A model generated the notes under the pieces. The model was not told the origin of the DNA. It was given only the letters and a program-made list of their open reading frames with translations, and ran no database searches. Of a DNA stretch of 64,000 nt, positions 37,359 to 46,843 are shown in pieces. The translations under genes were made by a program, and so were the position numbers. This DNA comes from Lacipirellulaceae bacterium. Lineage in GTDB: Bacteria > Planctomycetota > Planctomycetia > Pirellulales > Lacipirellulaceae. Numbering within the stretch: position 1 is the first letter of the stretch; every line of letters begins with the position of its first letter. Location of the stretch: NCBI GenBank assembly GCA_040218535.1, contig JAVJRG010000012.1, forward strand, positions 1,240,001 to 1,304,000. The letters run 5' to 3'.

Positions 37359-38408
37359 ATGCATATTCGTTTCCAATTCTCAGTCGCACTTTTTGCCCTG
37401 CTGGCCGTCGCGATACCGTTGCGTTCGCACGCACAAGATGTCGTGCTCAGGGTGGACCGTGATTCGGGCGTTGTTAGCATCGCCAACAATGTTGTCACAG
37501 ACGGGCATGTGGGTCTCTACGAAATTCGCTCGGATCTAGGCTCCATTGATTCGGCAGCTTGGGTGCCCTTGGCCAATGGCGACTCGTCTTGGCGTGTGGT
37601 GGGAACTCCTTCCAGTACGAAGGTGACAGAGATCAAAGAGACGGGCGAGGTCGCCGTCAGTCAGGGCTCGCCGGTTGGTTTAGGAGCGGCATTCGATCCT
37701 GCCCCGGCCAAACTGGCTGCCGGCTTTGGCGTAGATGTCGAAGACTTGGCGTTCCGCTACTTCGATCCGGTCCTCGATCAAGTGCTCGAGCCAACCGTCG
37801 AGTATGTTGGCGAGAAGATCTACAACAATCTTATTCTGAATATCGACCCCGCGACGGGGCAGGCGAATATCGAAAATGAATCACCATTTGATGTCGATCT
37901 AACGGGCTATACCGTGAAGTCTGCCCTCGGTGAGTTGAATCCTAGCTGGGCGGGAATCCGAGCCAGTGATGCGACGAATTGGGTGGAAGCAGGCATCAGC
38001 GCGACGACGGTCCTCTCCGAACTGAATCAAAATCCCACAACCGCAGCGCTACTCCTTACCGCCGGCTCGACAGTCAGCCTCGGTTCGCTTTACACGGGCG
38101 ACGGCAGTAACCAGGATGTCACCTTCGACTTCATTCTCGAAGGCTCAGAAATGCAAGTCAGTAGCGTTGTGAAATACACCAGCCTCGGAATCGCAGGCGA
38201 TGCCGACGGGGATGACGATGTCGATGGGGCGGATTTTTTAAGCTTCCAACGAACCGACGCCTCTCAGATTCCAACTTGGCAAGCCAATTACGGAAACAGC
38301 GGCTCGAACGTCGCCAGCATCCAGAGCGTCCCCGAGCCCTCCACACTTTTGCTGACCTTGCTTTGCGGTACGTTCCTGTTCGCCCGGTGCCGTCAACTCT
38401 CAGCTTAA
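37359..38408 (+). CDS. Exported PEP-CTERM protein, unknown domain
   Basis: 349 residues. ATG 37359 begins a signal peptide (FSVALFALLAVAIPLRSHAQ). The body contains two comparable beta-rich halves (about 20-120 and 160-270; LRVDRDSGVVSIANN, and LNIDPATGQANIENES) suggesting a duplicated domain. A dockerin-like GDADGDDDVDGADFLSFQR precedes VPEPSTLLLTLLCGTFLFAR, a classical PEP-CTERM signal. It follows the LamG gene by 22 bases, so co-transcription is likely. Confidence 0.82.
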   Translation: MHIRFQFSVALFALLAVAIPLRSHAQDVVLRVDRDSGVVSIANNVVTDGHVGLYEIRSDLGSIDSAAWVPLANGDSSWRVVGTPSSTKVTEIKETGEVAVSQGSPVGLGAAFDPAPAKLAAGFGVDVEDLAFRYFDPVLDQVLEPTVEYVGEKIYNNLILNIDPATGQANIENESPFDVDLTGYTVKSALGELNPSWAGIRASDATNWVEAGISATTVLSELNQNPTTAALLLTAGSTVSLGSLYTGDGSNQDVTFDFILEGSEMQVSSVVKYTSLGIAGDADGDDDVDGADFLSFQRTDASQIPTWQANYGNSGSNVASIQSVPEPSTLLLTLLCGTFLFARCRQLSA

Positions 38409-38441
38409 CTTAACGGACTTTCAAAGCTCCGGTAGAAAATC

Positions 38442-40229
38442 ATGAAGCGATCCTCCCGAACAATCTTCGCCCTGACGACCGGCATCCTTGCCGTTGCGAG
38501 CATTCAGCCTCTCTATGCTCAGCGTATCAGCAACGGTTCGCTTTCGGTCCGTTTGTCAGACTTTCACTCCTTCCAAACTTCTGCCGACGATTATGCTCCC
38601 ACGGACATGATTCAAATGCCCGATGGACGGTTCATGGTGGCGACCCTCGGCGGCACGGTGCGGTTACTCGACCAGAATGGCGGGCTCATTTCCACACTGA
38701 TGAGTCCGACCGAAACCCAAACTACCAAGGTCGACATCACCCACTACGGCATGACCAGCTTGCAACTGCATCCCGACTTTGATCAGGTAGGCACGTTCGG
38801 CTACGGCAAGGCCTACGCGCTGGTGACCCAACAGCCGCAGACGGTTACCGGGGTGACGGCCGACTTCTCCGTGCCTGGGGGCAATCCGGCAACGAATGGT
38901 TCATTCACCAACCAGGACGTCGTCCGCGAGTATGATCTCACTTCGATGCTCACCAGCGGAACCACTTCTTATGTAGGCCAGTCGGTCACTTCGCGTGATA
39001 TTTGGCGAATCGACTCGCCGCAAGCTTCGCACAATGCATTCGACATCGTCTTCAGCAGCAATGGCGACATGTATATCACCTCGGGCGATGGTGGCTTTAC
39101 GGAGCTAAACTCCCTTGGCCCTTTGCACAATCGCCGTCAGAAGTCGCAAGACCTCGATAGCGCTTACGGCAAGATCCTCCGCATCAACCCCGACCCCAAC
39201 GCATACACGCAAACCGGCGGGCAAAACAATCAGTACAGCATTCCCGACGACAATCCGTTCTTCAATACTTCTGGGGCGCTGAAGGAAATCTTCGCCAATG
39301 GTGTCCGCAGCCCGTACCGCATGAACCTCGACCCCGACGACCCCAACGAGGAAACCCTTTGGCTGGGCGACGTTGGCGAAGGGGGACGTGAGGAAGTCAG
39401 CAAGGTCACCAAGGGCGCCAACCTTGGTTGGGGCCGTTTTGAAGGTACCAACCAGAGTAACGGCAGCATCTCGCTACAAGGCAACGCGCACACGCCGCCG
39501 GAGTTTCAATACTCCCACGGCCCATTGAGCCTCACCAGTTCCTCCAGCGGTCCCTTTGATAACTACAACGAGGAGGCGGGTGGCAACTCGATCACGGGGG
39601 GCCATCTGTATCGTGGCACGGCGCTCGGACCGGAATTCGACGGCCTTTACATCGGCGCCAACTTGGGCCACCACGCCGGCAGTTCCCAACGCTTGCCGCG
39701 TCTGTTCTACGGCGACCCCGACGATGCGGCGGTCGATTTGTTCAAGTTCGACTTCGATCCTTTCGGCCAAAAGTTCGATAACGATTTCCTCAACACGGAC
39801 ATGTTCGTGCCCGGTTTCGATTTCGAAGCGGCGGGCCTCACCCCTGGCGAGTTCGACCTGCCTCAATTGATTATCAGCATCACTGAGGATGCCGCGGGTG
39901 AGCTTTATGTCCTCGGCGTCGATTTCAACGGCTTGGCGACCATCTCGAAGATCGTCCCCAACCTGCTCCCCGGCGACGTCGACAACATGAACGGCGTCAC
40001 GCTTGATGACTTCCTCATCATCCGTGCCAACTTCAACCAGGCCGTCGCCAGCCGCAGCCAAGGCGACCTCACCGGCGACGGCATCGTCGACCTCGACGAC
40101 TACGGCCAATGGCAAGCGAATGTCTCCCCCGCCGTGGCCGCCGCGGCTAACTGGAACGTTCTGGAGCCGAGTGGTGTGGTGCTCCTGTTAGCGGGTTTGC
40201 TTGCGATGCCGCTGGGTCGTAGGCGGTAG
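38442..40229 (+). CDS. Exported glucose/sorbosone dehydrogenase-like propeller with dockerin-like and PEP-CTERM tail
   Basis: 595 residues. Signal peptide ends about YAQ (residue 27). The beta-propeller carries GMTSLQLHPDFDQVGTFGYG, YITSGDGG and GKILRINPDP, plus FANGVRSPYRMNLDPD and EVSKVTKGANLGWGRFEG, the pattern of PQQ-type sugar dehydrogenases (GSDH). A dockerin-type pair (GDVDNMNGVTLDDFLI, GDLTGDGIVDLDDYGQW) and a terminal hydrophobic segment before RRR follow. It should oxidise an aldose or similar sugar at the cell surface. It is last in the three-gene PEP-CTERM cluster, 33 bases after the second gene. Confidence 0.88.
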   Translation: MKRSSRTIFALTTGILAVASIQPLYAQRISNGSLSVRLSDFHSFQTSADDYAPTDMIQMPDGRFMVATLGGTVRLLDQNGGLISTLMSPTETQTTKVDITHYGMTSLQLHPDFDQVGTFGYGKAYALVTQQPQTVTGVTADFSVPGGNPATNGSFTNQDVVREYDLTSMLTSGTTSYVGQSVTSRDIWRIDSPQASHNAFDIVFSSNGDMYITSGDGGFTELNSLGPLHNRRQKSQDLDSAYGKILRINPDPNAYTQTGGQNNQYSIPDDNPFFNTSGALKEIFANGVRSPYRMNLDPDDPNEETLWLGDVGEGGREEVSKVTKGANLGWGRFEGTNQSNGSISLQGNAHTPPEFQYSHGPLSLTSSSSGPFDNYNEEAGGNSITGGHLYRGTALGPEFDGLYIGANLGHHAGSSQRLPRLFYGDPDDAAVDLFKFDFDPFGQKFDNDFLNTDMFVPGFDFEAAGLTPGEFDLPQLIISITEDAAGELYVLGVDFNGLATISKIVPNLLPGDVDNMNGVTLDDFLIIRANFNQAVASRSQGDLTGDGIVDLDDYGQWQANVSPAVAAAANWNVLEPSGVVLLLAGLLAMPLGRRR

Positions 40230-40917
40230 TATCTTTCGGCCAACGGGGTGTTCTGCACTTTTGCTCGAAACAAAAAAGCACGAGCAAAACTAACCCTATT
40301 TCCCCGATACGCGAAACCGGAACCCAATGCCGTCGCATGACTTGTGGCTCAGGTCAGCTCTGCGGCTGCCTGAGTTTGCGCGAGCAAAACTCCATGAGGT
40401 CTTGGCGATTGGGAAGCCTTCAATGGGGAAGCTTCTGGCACAAGCTGACAGCGAACGTGAAGTTTGCAGCTGAGGGCATTATAGAGGTTGGTGGGGTGGG
40501 GTGCAGTAAGGGTTTTTGGCCAGGTGAAATCTTTGGTAAGGGTGCCGCTTCTGGCTCGTCCAGCAGTGCTGACATCAAACGCGAATTGCATCTGCACGTA
40601 TGCTTCGAATTGCCCATTAGATTGCATCTCGGCTCGCAGCTCTCGACTCGGTCTTTATTGAAGCCCAAACTAACGTGCTAACAGTCTGTGATTGCCAAGG
40701 TAGCAGTGGCACCCGCCTTGTTTTGGGCAACTGATACTCGATTGAAAACACATTTAATGATAGCTTACCACTAAACCGTCGCATTCAGCTTTGCGCTTTG
40801 TCATCTAATGGTTACTTAGAGTACCCTGCCGCTTGATGTATGCGATTGGATGCATCTTCTCCTAATCGGTATCGTGGACCGAATTACTAACGAATTCCGA
40901 GTTAGCGCAGGCTATAG
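40230..40917. other. Intergenic region at the left border of defence locus 2
   Basis: 688 bases with no accepted gene. Frames of 90-110 codons exist on both strands but have no signal, family pattern or ribosome site. Base composition turns AT-rich towards 40700, probably the edge of the transferred segment. No att site or repeat was recognised. Confidence 0.5.
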
Positions 40918-42051
40918 ATGAAGAATACAAAAGACGAAGTGAACGAACTCTGCAAGAAGATTGCGGGCGAATTCCGTGGCAGAAGTTTTGACCCCTTCAT
41001 CGAGTTTATTGCGTTTCCGAATTACAAGAATTTCAGCAAAGATACCCGAATAACCTTTGAGTTTCCCCTGACAGTAGTAGTGGGTCAGAATGGAACTGGT
41101 AAGAGTTCATTGCTGCAAGCGCTTTATGGTGCTCCAGCGGGGCTTCAACCTGGCAAATGGTGGTTTGGCACGGCCCTCGACCCAATGATCTATGATGAAC
41201 TCATACGTACAGGAACACGCAAGCGGCTCAAGACCGAGGACAAGGCGGCTTTTTGGTATCAATATCGGGAAAAAGGCACGAGTCGACAGGCTGTGAAAAC
41301 AAGAGTTCGCCGTGAAGGTGATCCAGATTACTGGGAGCCGAGCAGGCCGATTAAGAGCTATGGAATGGATAGTAATGACAGAGCGCCAGTAGTGTCCATG
41401 GATGCGATCTACATGAACTTCAAAACGCAGATAAGTGCGTTCGACCGATGCTTTTATTTCAATGCGCCGGATGCGATCAGCAAGGTCGCTCGTTCTGCAT
41501 ATTGGCGCGATATAACCGCAACTGCAAAACCCAGATCAGCTAGAATTCAGGATTACCTCCGCTGGCGTTCAACAAGGCTAAAGAAGGCTTTGATAGAAGG
41601 TGAAGTTGTTAGGCATGGTCCACATGAATTTCACGAGACACGCGTAAAACTCACGTCTAATGAGCTGTCAGACATCAGCAACATAATTGGACGAACCTAC
41701 GAATCAGGTTACTTGTTGGAGCATCGCTTCTATGAGACGTGGGGAATGTCGGTCATGTTCAATACAGAAGAGAGATCTTACTCAGATGCATTCGCTGGCA
41801 GTGGCGAGTCGGCAGTCGTTAGACTCGTACACGAAGTATCGAAGTCGGAGCCAGGGCGGCTAATCCTACTAGATGAGCCAGAGACTTCATTGCACCCGGG
41901 AGCACAAGAGCGTTTACTCACCTTTTTATTGCGAGAGACCCGACAAAAAAAATTGCAGATTATCATCTCAACTCATTCGCCAGCCCTAGTCCGACTTTTA
42001 CCGAAAAACGCAATCCGTGTCGTTTCACTCAACGCGGATAATCGTATATAA
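40918..42051 (+). CDS. OLD-like AAA ATPase half (truncated by in-frame stop)
   Basis: 377 residues. Walker A is VVGQNGTGKSSL (about 57), Walker B LILLDEPETSLHPG (about 316) and the switch histidine lies in ISTHSPALVRL. This is the ABC-like ATPase of OLD-family nucleases and related defence ATPases. The frame stops at TAA 42049-42051, but the same frame resumes immediately with sequence that continues as a TOPRIM domain, so the protein looks cut short. Codon use is AT-rich compared with neighbours. It is upstream of a cytosine methyltransferase. Confidence 0.8.
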   Translation: MKNTKDEVNELCKKIAGEFRGRSFDPFIEFIAFPNYKNFSKDTRITFEFPLTVVVGQNGTGKSSLLQALYGAPAGLQPGKWWFGTALDPMIYDELIRTGTRKRLKTEDKAAFWYQYREKGTSRQAVKTRVRREGDPDYWEPSRPIKSYGMDSNDRAPVVSMDAIYMNFKTQISAFDRCFYFNAPDAISKVARSAYWRDITATAKPRSARIQDYLRWRSTRLKKALIEGEVVRHGPHEFHETRVKLTSNELSDISNIIGRTYESGYLLEHRFYETWGMSVMFNTEERSYSDAFAGSGESAVVRLVHEVSKSEPGRLILLDEPETSLHPGAQERLLTFLLRETRQKKLQIIISTHSPALVRLLPKNAIRVVSLNADNRI

Positions 42052-42783
42052 GTTACAGAGAACGTAAATGCAGACGAAGCCTTCTTCGTTCTTGGGCATC
42101 CGCCTGAGGATGTAATCCAGCTAATCGTTGAGGATCGCTTGAGCAAGCAACTGATTGATGCGGTACTACAACACAGCGATGAAGCGTTTCGCTCTCAGTT
42201 TGCTACTGTTTACCGTCCGGGTGGAGCTTCGCAAATGAAGAAGGATGCATCCATTCACATGTTGGAAGATGGCATCCGTAGGATATTCGTCTTTGACGGT
42301 GACCAATCAAACTCGGTCCAGGAATTTGATCTATCTACTGTTCCCATAGATGTCACTCCTGAAGCATTGGACGGAATGATACTTGAATGGCTAGGAGTAA
42401 GTATTGGGTTTCGCCAAGACTCTAATATGTCTGACGATCAAAAGATATCGATCCGAAAGGATTTTATTGAGTACGCTAATAAAACATTTAGAATCCTGCC
42501 ATTTGAAACTCCAGAAGCAGCAATTTGGTCTGATGAGCGCGCGCGCGACCAACTTCGAGTGGTCGGAGCAGATGAAGGACTTATTGATAAAATCACGACT
42601 CTTAATGATTGCAAGGAGAAGTTTCTGGCCCTGAGTGAAGCTACTCAACCTCTTGGTCAAAGTTTAGCCAGCAGCAATATATCAACTATACATGGGATTT
42701 TCGTGACGGGTTTTTGCAATGATGCAAACAGTCTCTTTGTAGACATGAATAATTTGCTAAAGGAAATTGCGGATAATGCTTGA
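42052..42783 (+). pseudogene. TOPRIM half of the OLD-like nuclease, in frame after a TAA
   Basis: Directly in frame with the ATPase: after the stop comes VTENVNADEAFFVLGHPPED, then VIQLIVEDRLSKQLIDAVL and GIRRIFVFDGDQSNS. The VED and DGD positions resemble the acidic motifs of TOPRIM nucleases. The only late start, TTG 42139, would fall after the VED and lose it, and there is no Shine-Dalgarno site. So either the gene is a recent pseudogene, the stop is a sequence error, or readthrough occurs. The stop of this half overlaps the methyltransferase start by 8 bases. Confidence 0.75.
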
Positions 42784-43735
42784 ATGTATTGAGTTATTCT
42801 CGGGCGCGGGGGGGCTTAGTTTAGGCCTCAGAAAAGCAGGGATTAAGGTCAGGGTTGCGGTAGATTGTGATGCTGATTGCAAAGCAACTTATGAGCTAAA
42901 TCAGCCTGGGGTAACCTACTTGCAGAATAGAGTTCAGAATCTAACCCGAAATGACTTACTAGGTGCAATAAAACATCCAAAGGAAATCGTCTTAGCAGGG
43001 GGGCCGCCATGCCAGTTGTTTAGTCGGCTCAATCGCTCACCAGTTAGCATCACGGAGGAAGTGAAAGCTTACATCCGACTAGTGCGGTCACTTCGCCCTT
43101 TGTACGTAGTTTTTGAGAATGTGCCTGCGATTAAAAGAAGGTCATCTGCTTGGGGGTTTGTAGTAGAAAGTCTTCACAGGCTTGGATACGGAGTGCGATG
43201 GAAGGTTGTTAATTGCCATGACTTTGGTGTTGCACAACGTAGAGAGCGCATGATCGTGATTGCAAGCAAACTTGAGGTCGATGTCCCTAAGTCAACCAGT
43301 GCTAAGTCGCTCACCGTTCGAGACGCAATTGGGCACTTGCCAGAAGCTAGTCAAGAGATAGTAAACCACCGCTCAATGGTTCTGAGCAAAACGAATCTAA
43401 AGCGAATTAAGAGTATCAGGGCGGGTGGAAACAGTCGGGAGCGTACAGCTTCCTTCTCTGATAGCTACGCTCGCATGTCATGGGACCGACCAGCACCTAC
43501 AATTACAACTAAATGCATTTCCTTTTCTAATGGCAGATTTGGACATCCAGTCTATGATCGGGCTATTAGTGTACGGGAAGCTGCGAATCTACAAAGCTTT
43601 CCAGAAACATACGAGTTTGTTGGGAGTCTTCTTAGCTGTGCTAGGCAGGTTGGGAATGCAGTGCCGCCCGCACTAGGCGAAGCCTTAGGCAAGGAAATCT
43701 TGCGATCCTTCAAGCGTCACAAGCGTAAGATATAG
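42776..43735 (+). CDS. C5-cytosine DNA methyltransferase
   Basis: 319 residues. SAM motif I is ELFSGAGGLSLGL. The catalytic motif IV is GGPPCQLFS (Cys nucleophile), motif VI VFENVPAI, motif VIII AQRRERMIVIAS and motif X QVGNAVPPALGEALGKE. These show a complete enzyme; the short target-recognition region is about residues 175-260. ATG 42776 overlaps the TOPRIM frame stop as ATGCTTGA. It probably protects host DNA from the OLD-like nuclease; the recognition site cannot be read. Confidence 0.93.
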   Translation: MLECIELFSGAGGLSLGLRKAGIKVRVAVDCDADCKATYELNQPGVTYLQNRVQNLTRNDLLGAIKHPKEIVLAGGPPCQLFSRLNRSPVSITEEVKAYIRLVRSLRPLYVVFENVPAIKRRSSAWGFVVESLHRLGYGVRWKVVNCHDFGVAQRRERMIVIASKLEVDVPKSTSAKSLTVRDAIGHLPEASQEIVNHRSMVLSKTNLKRIKSIRAGGNSRERTASFSDSYARMSWDRPAPTITTKCISFSNGRFGHPVYDRAISVREAANLQSFPETYEFVGSLLSCARQVGNAVPPALGEALGKEILRSFKRHKRKI

Positions 43736-43870
43736 CTATGTGATATTTTTTAGGCCTACAGGACGCAACGTAATTTCCATGTAAAAGCCAGTATTCTTGC
43801 CTTCATGCCAATAAACGGGACTGCGGAATCAATCCGTCGTAACCTAAAAAAGCAATTCTTAGTTCCCGTT
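43736..43870. other. Intergenic region, no features seen
   Basis: A short AT-rich gap between convergent genes, with no clear terminator hairpin. Confidence 0.5.
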
Positions 43871-45322
43871 TCACCCGCCCACACAGAACAAATGCCGCTC
43901 CCCACGGATAATCAACTCATCCCCCACCGGCGCCGGCGTCGCATCAACCGTTTCGCCGACGTTGTTGGTGGCGACCACGTCGAGTTTATCGTCATCCTTG
44001 ATTACCACGGTCGTGCCGTCGCGGTCGGTGAGGTAGACGTGGCCGCCGGCGGCGATGGGCGACGCGTAGAGTTGGCGTAGCTCGGTGCGCCTGGCGGCAT
44101 AGTGGGGCTTGCCGGTCGAGGCGTCGAGGCAGGTGAGGATGCCGGTCTTGCCTTTGGTGTAGTAGAGCCGGTCGCCCGAGAGCAGCGGCGAGGCGATGTC
44201 TGGGGTGTCGCGGTTTTTGGTCCAGACGACGCTTTCGGTCCCCTCGAGATTGCCGCGGCCATCGGGACGGAACGCGGCAAAGAACGAACCGCGGTGGCCG
44301 CTCCCCACGAAGATCAAGCCGTCCGCTGCAACCGCCGACGCGACAGGCCGCTCGGTCTGCCCACCGCAGCGCCATAGTTCTTTGCCGGTTTCCAAGTCAT
44401 AGGAACGAGCGCAGGTTTGGCCGTTCATGACGACCTGCTTGCGGCCTTCGTAATCGACCACTAGCGGCGTGGCCCAGCAACTAGGTTCGTCACGCGGCGT
44501 TTTCCAAAGCGGCTCGCCGGTCTTGGCGTCAAGCGCGAACAGGTAGGAGTCCCCCTCATGATCCCACGGGACAATCACTTTTTCAGCGCCATCTTTCCCT
44601 TTGACCAACGTCGGCGAGCTGCCCTCGCCAAAGCCGTTTCGCATGGTGAGCTTGCCCAACTGACGGCTCCAGACGTGTTGCCCTTCGACGGTGTAGCAGT
44701 GAATTCCTTGCGAACCAAAATGCGCGAACACATGCTTGCCATCGGTGCAAGGCGAGCCGGACGCGTAACCGTTGGTGCCGTGGGTGCCTTCGTGCGGCGT
44801 GGCTTCGGCGGCGGTCTCTTGCCAAAGAAGTTCGCCGTTGGTTCGGTCGTAGCAAAGAACGTCGAACTTGAGTTTCTGAGGTGCCGCACCACGACCTCCA
44901 CCAAAACGTCCCCCGAACCGGCCTCCGCCGCGACGCCCTTCACCGCGGCGTCCTCGTTCTCCAGGGGGTCGCTGACCATCACGCGGTGGGCCGAAGTCTC
45001 GCCGTGGGACGTTCGCTTCTTGTGGCTCGGCGTCCTGTGCCGTGTCGGAACCGTCGGCAGGAATCGCGCTCACTACGAAAATACGATTGCCCCACACCAC
45101 CGGCGAGCCCGAACCGCGACCGGGCACGGCAACTTTCCACTTGATGTTTTCGGTATCGGACCAAGTGGTCGGCGGCGTGGCGGTGGTCGAAACCCCATTG
45201 CCTCCTTCCCCCCGCCAGTGTCCCCAGTTATCGTTCGCGTTGCCTGAAGCGTCTGCCGGCATGGCTGTTGTGAGGAAGATTGTTCCTACAAGCAATGAAA
45301 ACGAATAGCGAGCGAGCATCAT
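43871..45322 (-). CDS. Exported PQQ-like beta-propeller protein (BamB/quinoprotein type)
   Basis: 483 residues. The signal peptide ends about ADA (residue 24). WGHWRGEGGNGVS, then WKVAVPGRGSGSPVVWGNRI, begins an eight-bladed propeller with repeated W-type blades (GELLWQETAAEATPHEG, VWSRQLGKLTMRNGFGEG, GEPLWKTPRDEPSCWATPLV). A Gly/Arg/Pro-rich insert at about 110-150 interrupts the first blades. This group of planctomycete proteins is annotated as PQQ-binding-like; whether PQQ is bound is unknown. It is separated from its neighbours by wide gaps. Confidence 0.88.
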   Translation of the reverse strand: MMLARYSFSLLVGTIFLTTAMPADASGNANDNWGHWRGEGGNGVSTTATPPTTWSDTENIKWKVAVPGRGSGSPVVWGNRIFVVSAIPADGSDTAQDAEPQEANVPRRDFGPPRDGQRPPGERGRRGEGRRGGGRFGGRFGGGRGAAPQKLKFDVLCYDRTNGELLWQETAAEATPHEGTHGTNGYASGSPCTDGKHVFAHFGSQGIHCYTVEGQHVWSRQLGKLTMRNGFGEGSSPTLVKGKDGAEKVIVPWDHEGDSYLFALDAKTGEPLWKTPRDEPSCWATPLVVDYEGRKQVVMNGQTCARSYDLETGKELWRCGGQTERPVASAVAADGLIFVGSGHRGSFFAAFRPDGRGNLEGTESVVWTKNRDTPDIASPLLSGDRLYYTKGKTGILTCLDASTGKPHYAARRTELRQLYASPIAAGGHVYLTDRDGTTVVIKDDDKLDVVATNNVGETVDATPAPVGDELIIRGERHLFCVGG

Positions 45323-45737
45323 GGATTCGATCTCCGTCCTGGGAAGAAAAAGTTTTTGGCGGAACCTTGGCGTGGGTGAAGTTGTTTATAGCGTATTTGG
45401 TCGGGCGGACAAATTTGGTGGTAGCTAGTGGTCACTCTTTCGAGTGCCGGAAGATCTACTAGAACCCTCCCCCTGGGAGGGTCGACGTCTCAGCGTCGGG
45501 GAGGGTAAGGCATCGATCAGATCGCACTCAACCTTACTCACTAGGTCAGCCTTATGCAGCTTCTGCCCTCCCCGGCCTATGTTTATTTTTTTCTTTGGAG
45601 CCGACCCTCCCAAAGGGAGGGTGATTGTGTGCGTTGGATAATGCGTCTACTTGTTGCCGTCAACTCAGCGCTCTAGGATGAAGCCGCTGCGTTCCCTTAA
45701 TCTTCGTTCAACCCCGCAACCGCGTTGGAGTTTCGCG
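45323..45737. other. Intergenic region with GC-rich hairpin repeats
   Basis: No accepted gene. Contains hairpin repeats of type F (listed separately). The upstream extension of the DUF3500 frame (from 45651) is unsupported by a ribosome site. Confidence 0.6.
45465..45621. repeat. Hairpin repeats F (CCCTCCC / GGGAGGG)
   Basis: CCCTCCCCCTGGGAGGG at 45465-45481 and CCCTCCCAAAGGGAGGG at 45605-45621 are near-perfect short palindromes bracketing about 120 bases that include further GGGGAGGG and CCCTCCCC tracts. The arrangement resembles a mobile repeat with terminal hairpins. Confidence 0.6.
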
Positions 45738-46814
45738 ATGCCTCGCCTTACTTCTGTTCTGTTTCTTCCTTCCTTGCTTTGTTTCCTTGGCCCAACAAGT
45801 CCGGCTTTTTCACAAACGGTCGCAACTGATGAATTCGTCTCCGAAGCATCGCGAATCGTCGGCACATTCAAGCCAAAAGTCGAAGAGCGAACCCCGGAGG
45901 CGCGAGCTGAGGCGGCACGGCAGTTCCTCGACACTCTGGATGAAGAGCAAAAGAAGAAGGTCGCGCTCACGTTGGACGATCCCGAACGTCGCAAGTGGAC
46001 GAACTTGCCCGCGCGGGAAGATGCTGGCGGGTTACGACTGGGCCATTGTGAAACGCGTCAGGTGAAAGCGTTCTGCCAGATGATGGCCACGCTGCTCAGC
46101 GAACAGGGTTACGCCAAGATGTGCAACATCATGCTGGCGGATGACGAACTGATTAAGGGTGGTCGCCGACGCGCCGGGCTCGGGACGGAATACTTCGCGG
46201 TGGTGCTGTTCGGAGAGCCGTCAGCCACCAGGCCGTGGGGATTCCAACTCGACGGCCATCATGTCGGTTTTAACTTGGCGATCGAGGGCGAGAAGCTGAC
46301 GATGTCGCCCAGCTTTCTCGGCACCCAACCCGAAGCGTTCCACCTTGCCGACAAGAAGGTTCGCCCGTTGGCAGGCGAAATCGACGGGGCGTTCGCGCTG
46401 ATCAACAGCTTGGATGCCGAGTTGCAAAAGCAAGCGATCGTGAAGCCTAAACGGGGCAACCTTCGATCAGGCCCGGGTACCGATGGCCAAGTTCCTGAGC
46501 CCATCGGCGTGTCATGCGAAGCGTTCAATGAAGCGCAGAAAGAGTCGCTCTTGAAGTTAATCGCCCAATGGGTGAACGACCTGCCGCCGGCGCAAGCGAA
46601 GCTGCGCATGGAACAACTTCGCAAAGAGGTCGATCAGATGCACTTCGCCTGGCAAGGCCCCACGAAGTTGAAGAGTGATGTCTCCTACGCGATCCAAGGA
46701 CCGTCGCTGATCATCGAATACACCTGCCAAGACCTCGGCGGCAACCCGCCGGATCATCTACACACGATGTATCGCGATCCGACGAACGAGTATGGGAAGC
46801 AGTTGGGCAACTAG
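45738..46814 (+). CDS. DUF3500 protein, exported
   Basis: 358 residues. ATG 45738 (TTGGAG upstream at good spacing) begins a signal peptide ending SPAFSQ. The body matches DUF3500: NLPAREDAGGLRLGHCETRQ, then EYFAVVLFGEPSATRPWGFQ, LDGHHVGFNLAIEG and the C-terminal YRDPTNEYG. DUF3500 has no known function. An upstream ATG 45678 would give a long charged leader and is less likely. Confidence 0.85.
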   Translation: MPRLTSVLFLPSLLCFLGPTSPAFSQTVATDEFVSEASRIVGTFKPKVEERTPEARAEAARQFLDTLDEEQKKKVALTLDDPERRKWTNLPAREDAGGLRLGHCETRQVKAFCQMMATLLSEQGYAKMCNIMLADDELIKGGRRRAGLGTEYFAVVLFGEPSATRPWGFQLDGHHVGFNLAIEGEKLTMSPSFLGTQPEAFHLADKKVRPLAGEIDGAFALINSLDAELQKQAIVKPKRGNLRSGPGTDGQVPEPIGVSCEAFNEAQKESLLKLIAQWVNDLPPAQAKLRMEQLRKEVDQMHFAWQGPTKLKSDVSYAIQGPSLIIEYTCQDLGGNPPDHLHTMYRDPTNEYGKQLGN

Positions 46815-46843
46815 AAAAACGCGATTAACACGACGTCGCTCGC

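Noticed and set aside
39474-40115. 213-codon minus-strand frame in the sugar dehydrogenase gene
   Set aside because: Antisense shadow of Asp/Gly-rich dockerin-like codons.
40337-40681. Several 80-115 codon frames in the gap before defence locus 2
   Set aside because: No signal peptide, ribosome site or family pattern, and opposite-strand frames compete over the same bases.
43805-44080. Short plus-strand frame at the end of the PQQ-like gene
   Set aside because: Lies mostly antisense to the propeller gene and has no supporting signal.
44558-45247. 229-codon plus-strand frame over the PQQ-like gene
   Set aside because: Antisense shadow; the real gene is a complete exported propeller on the other strand.
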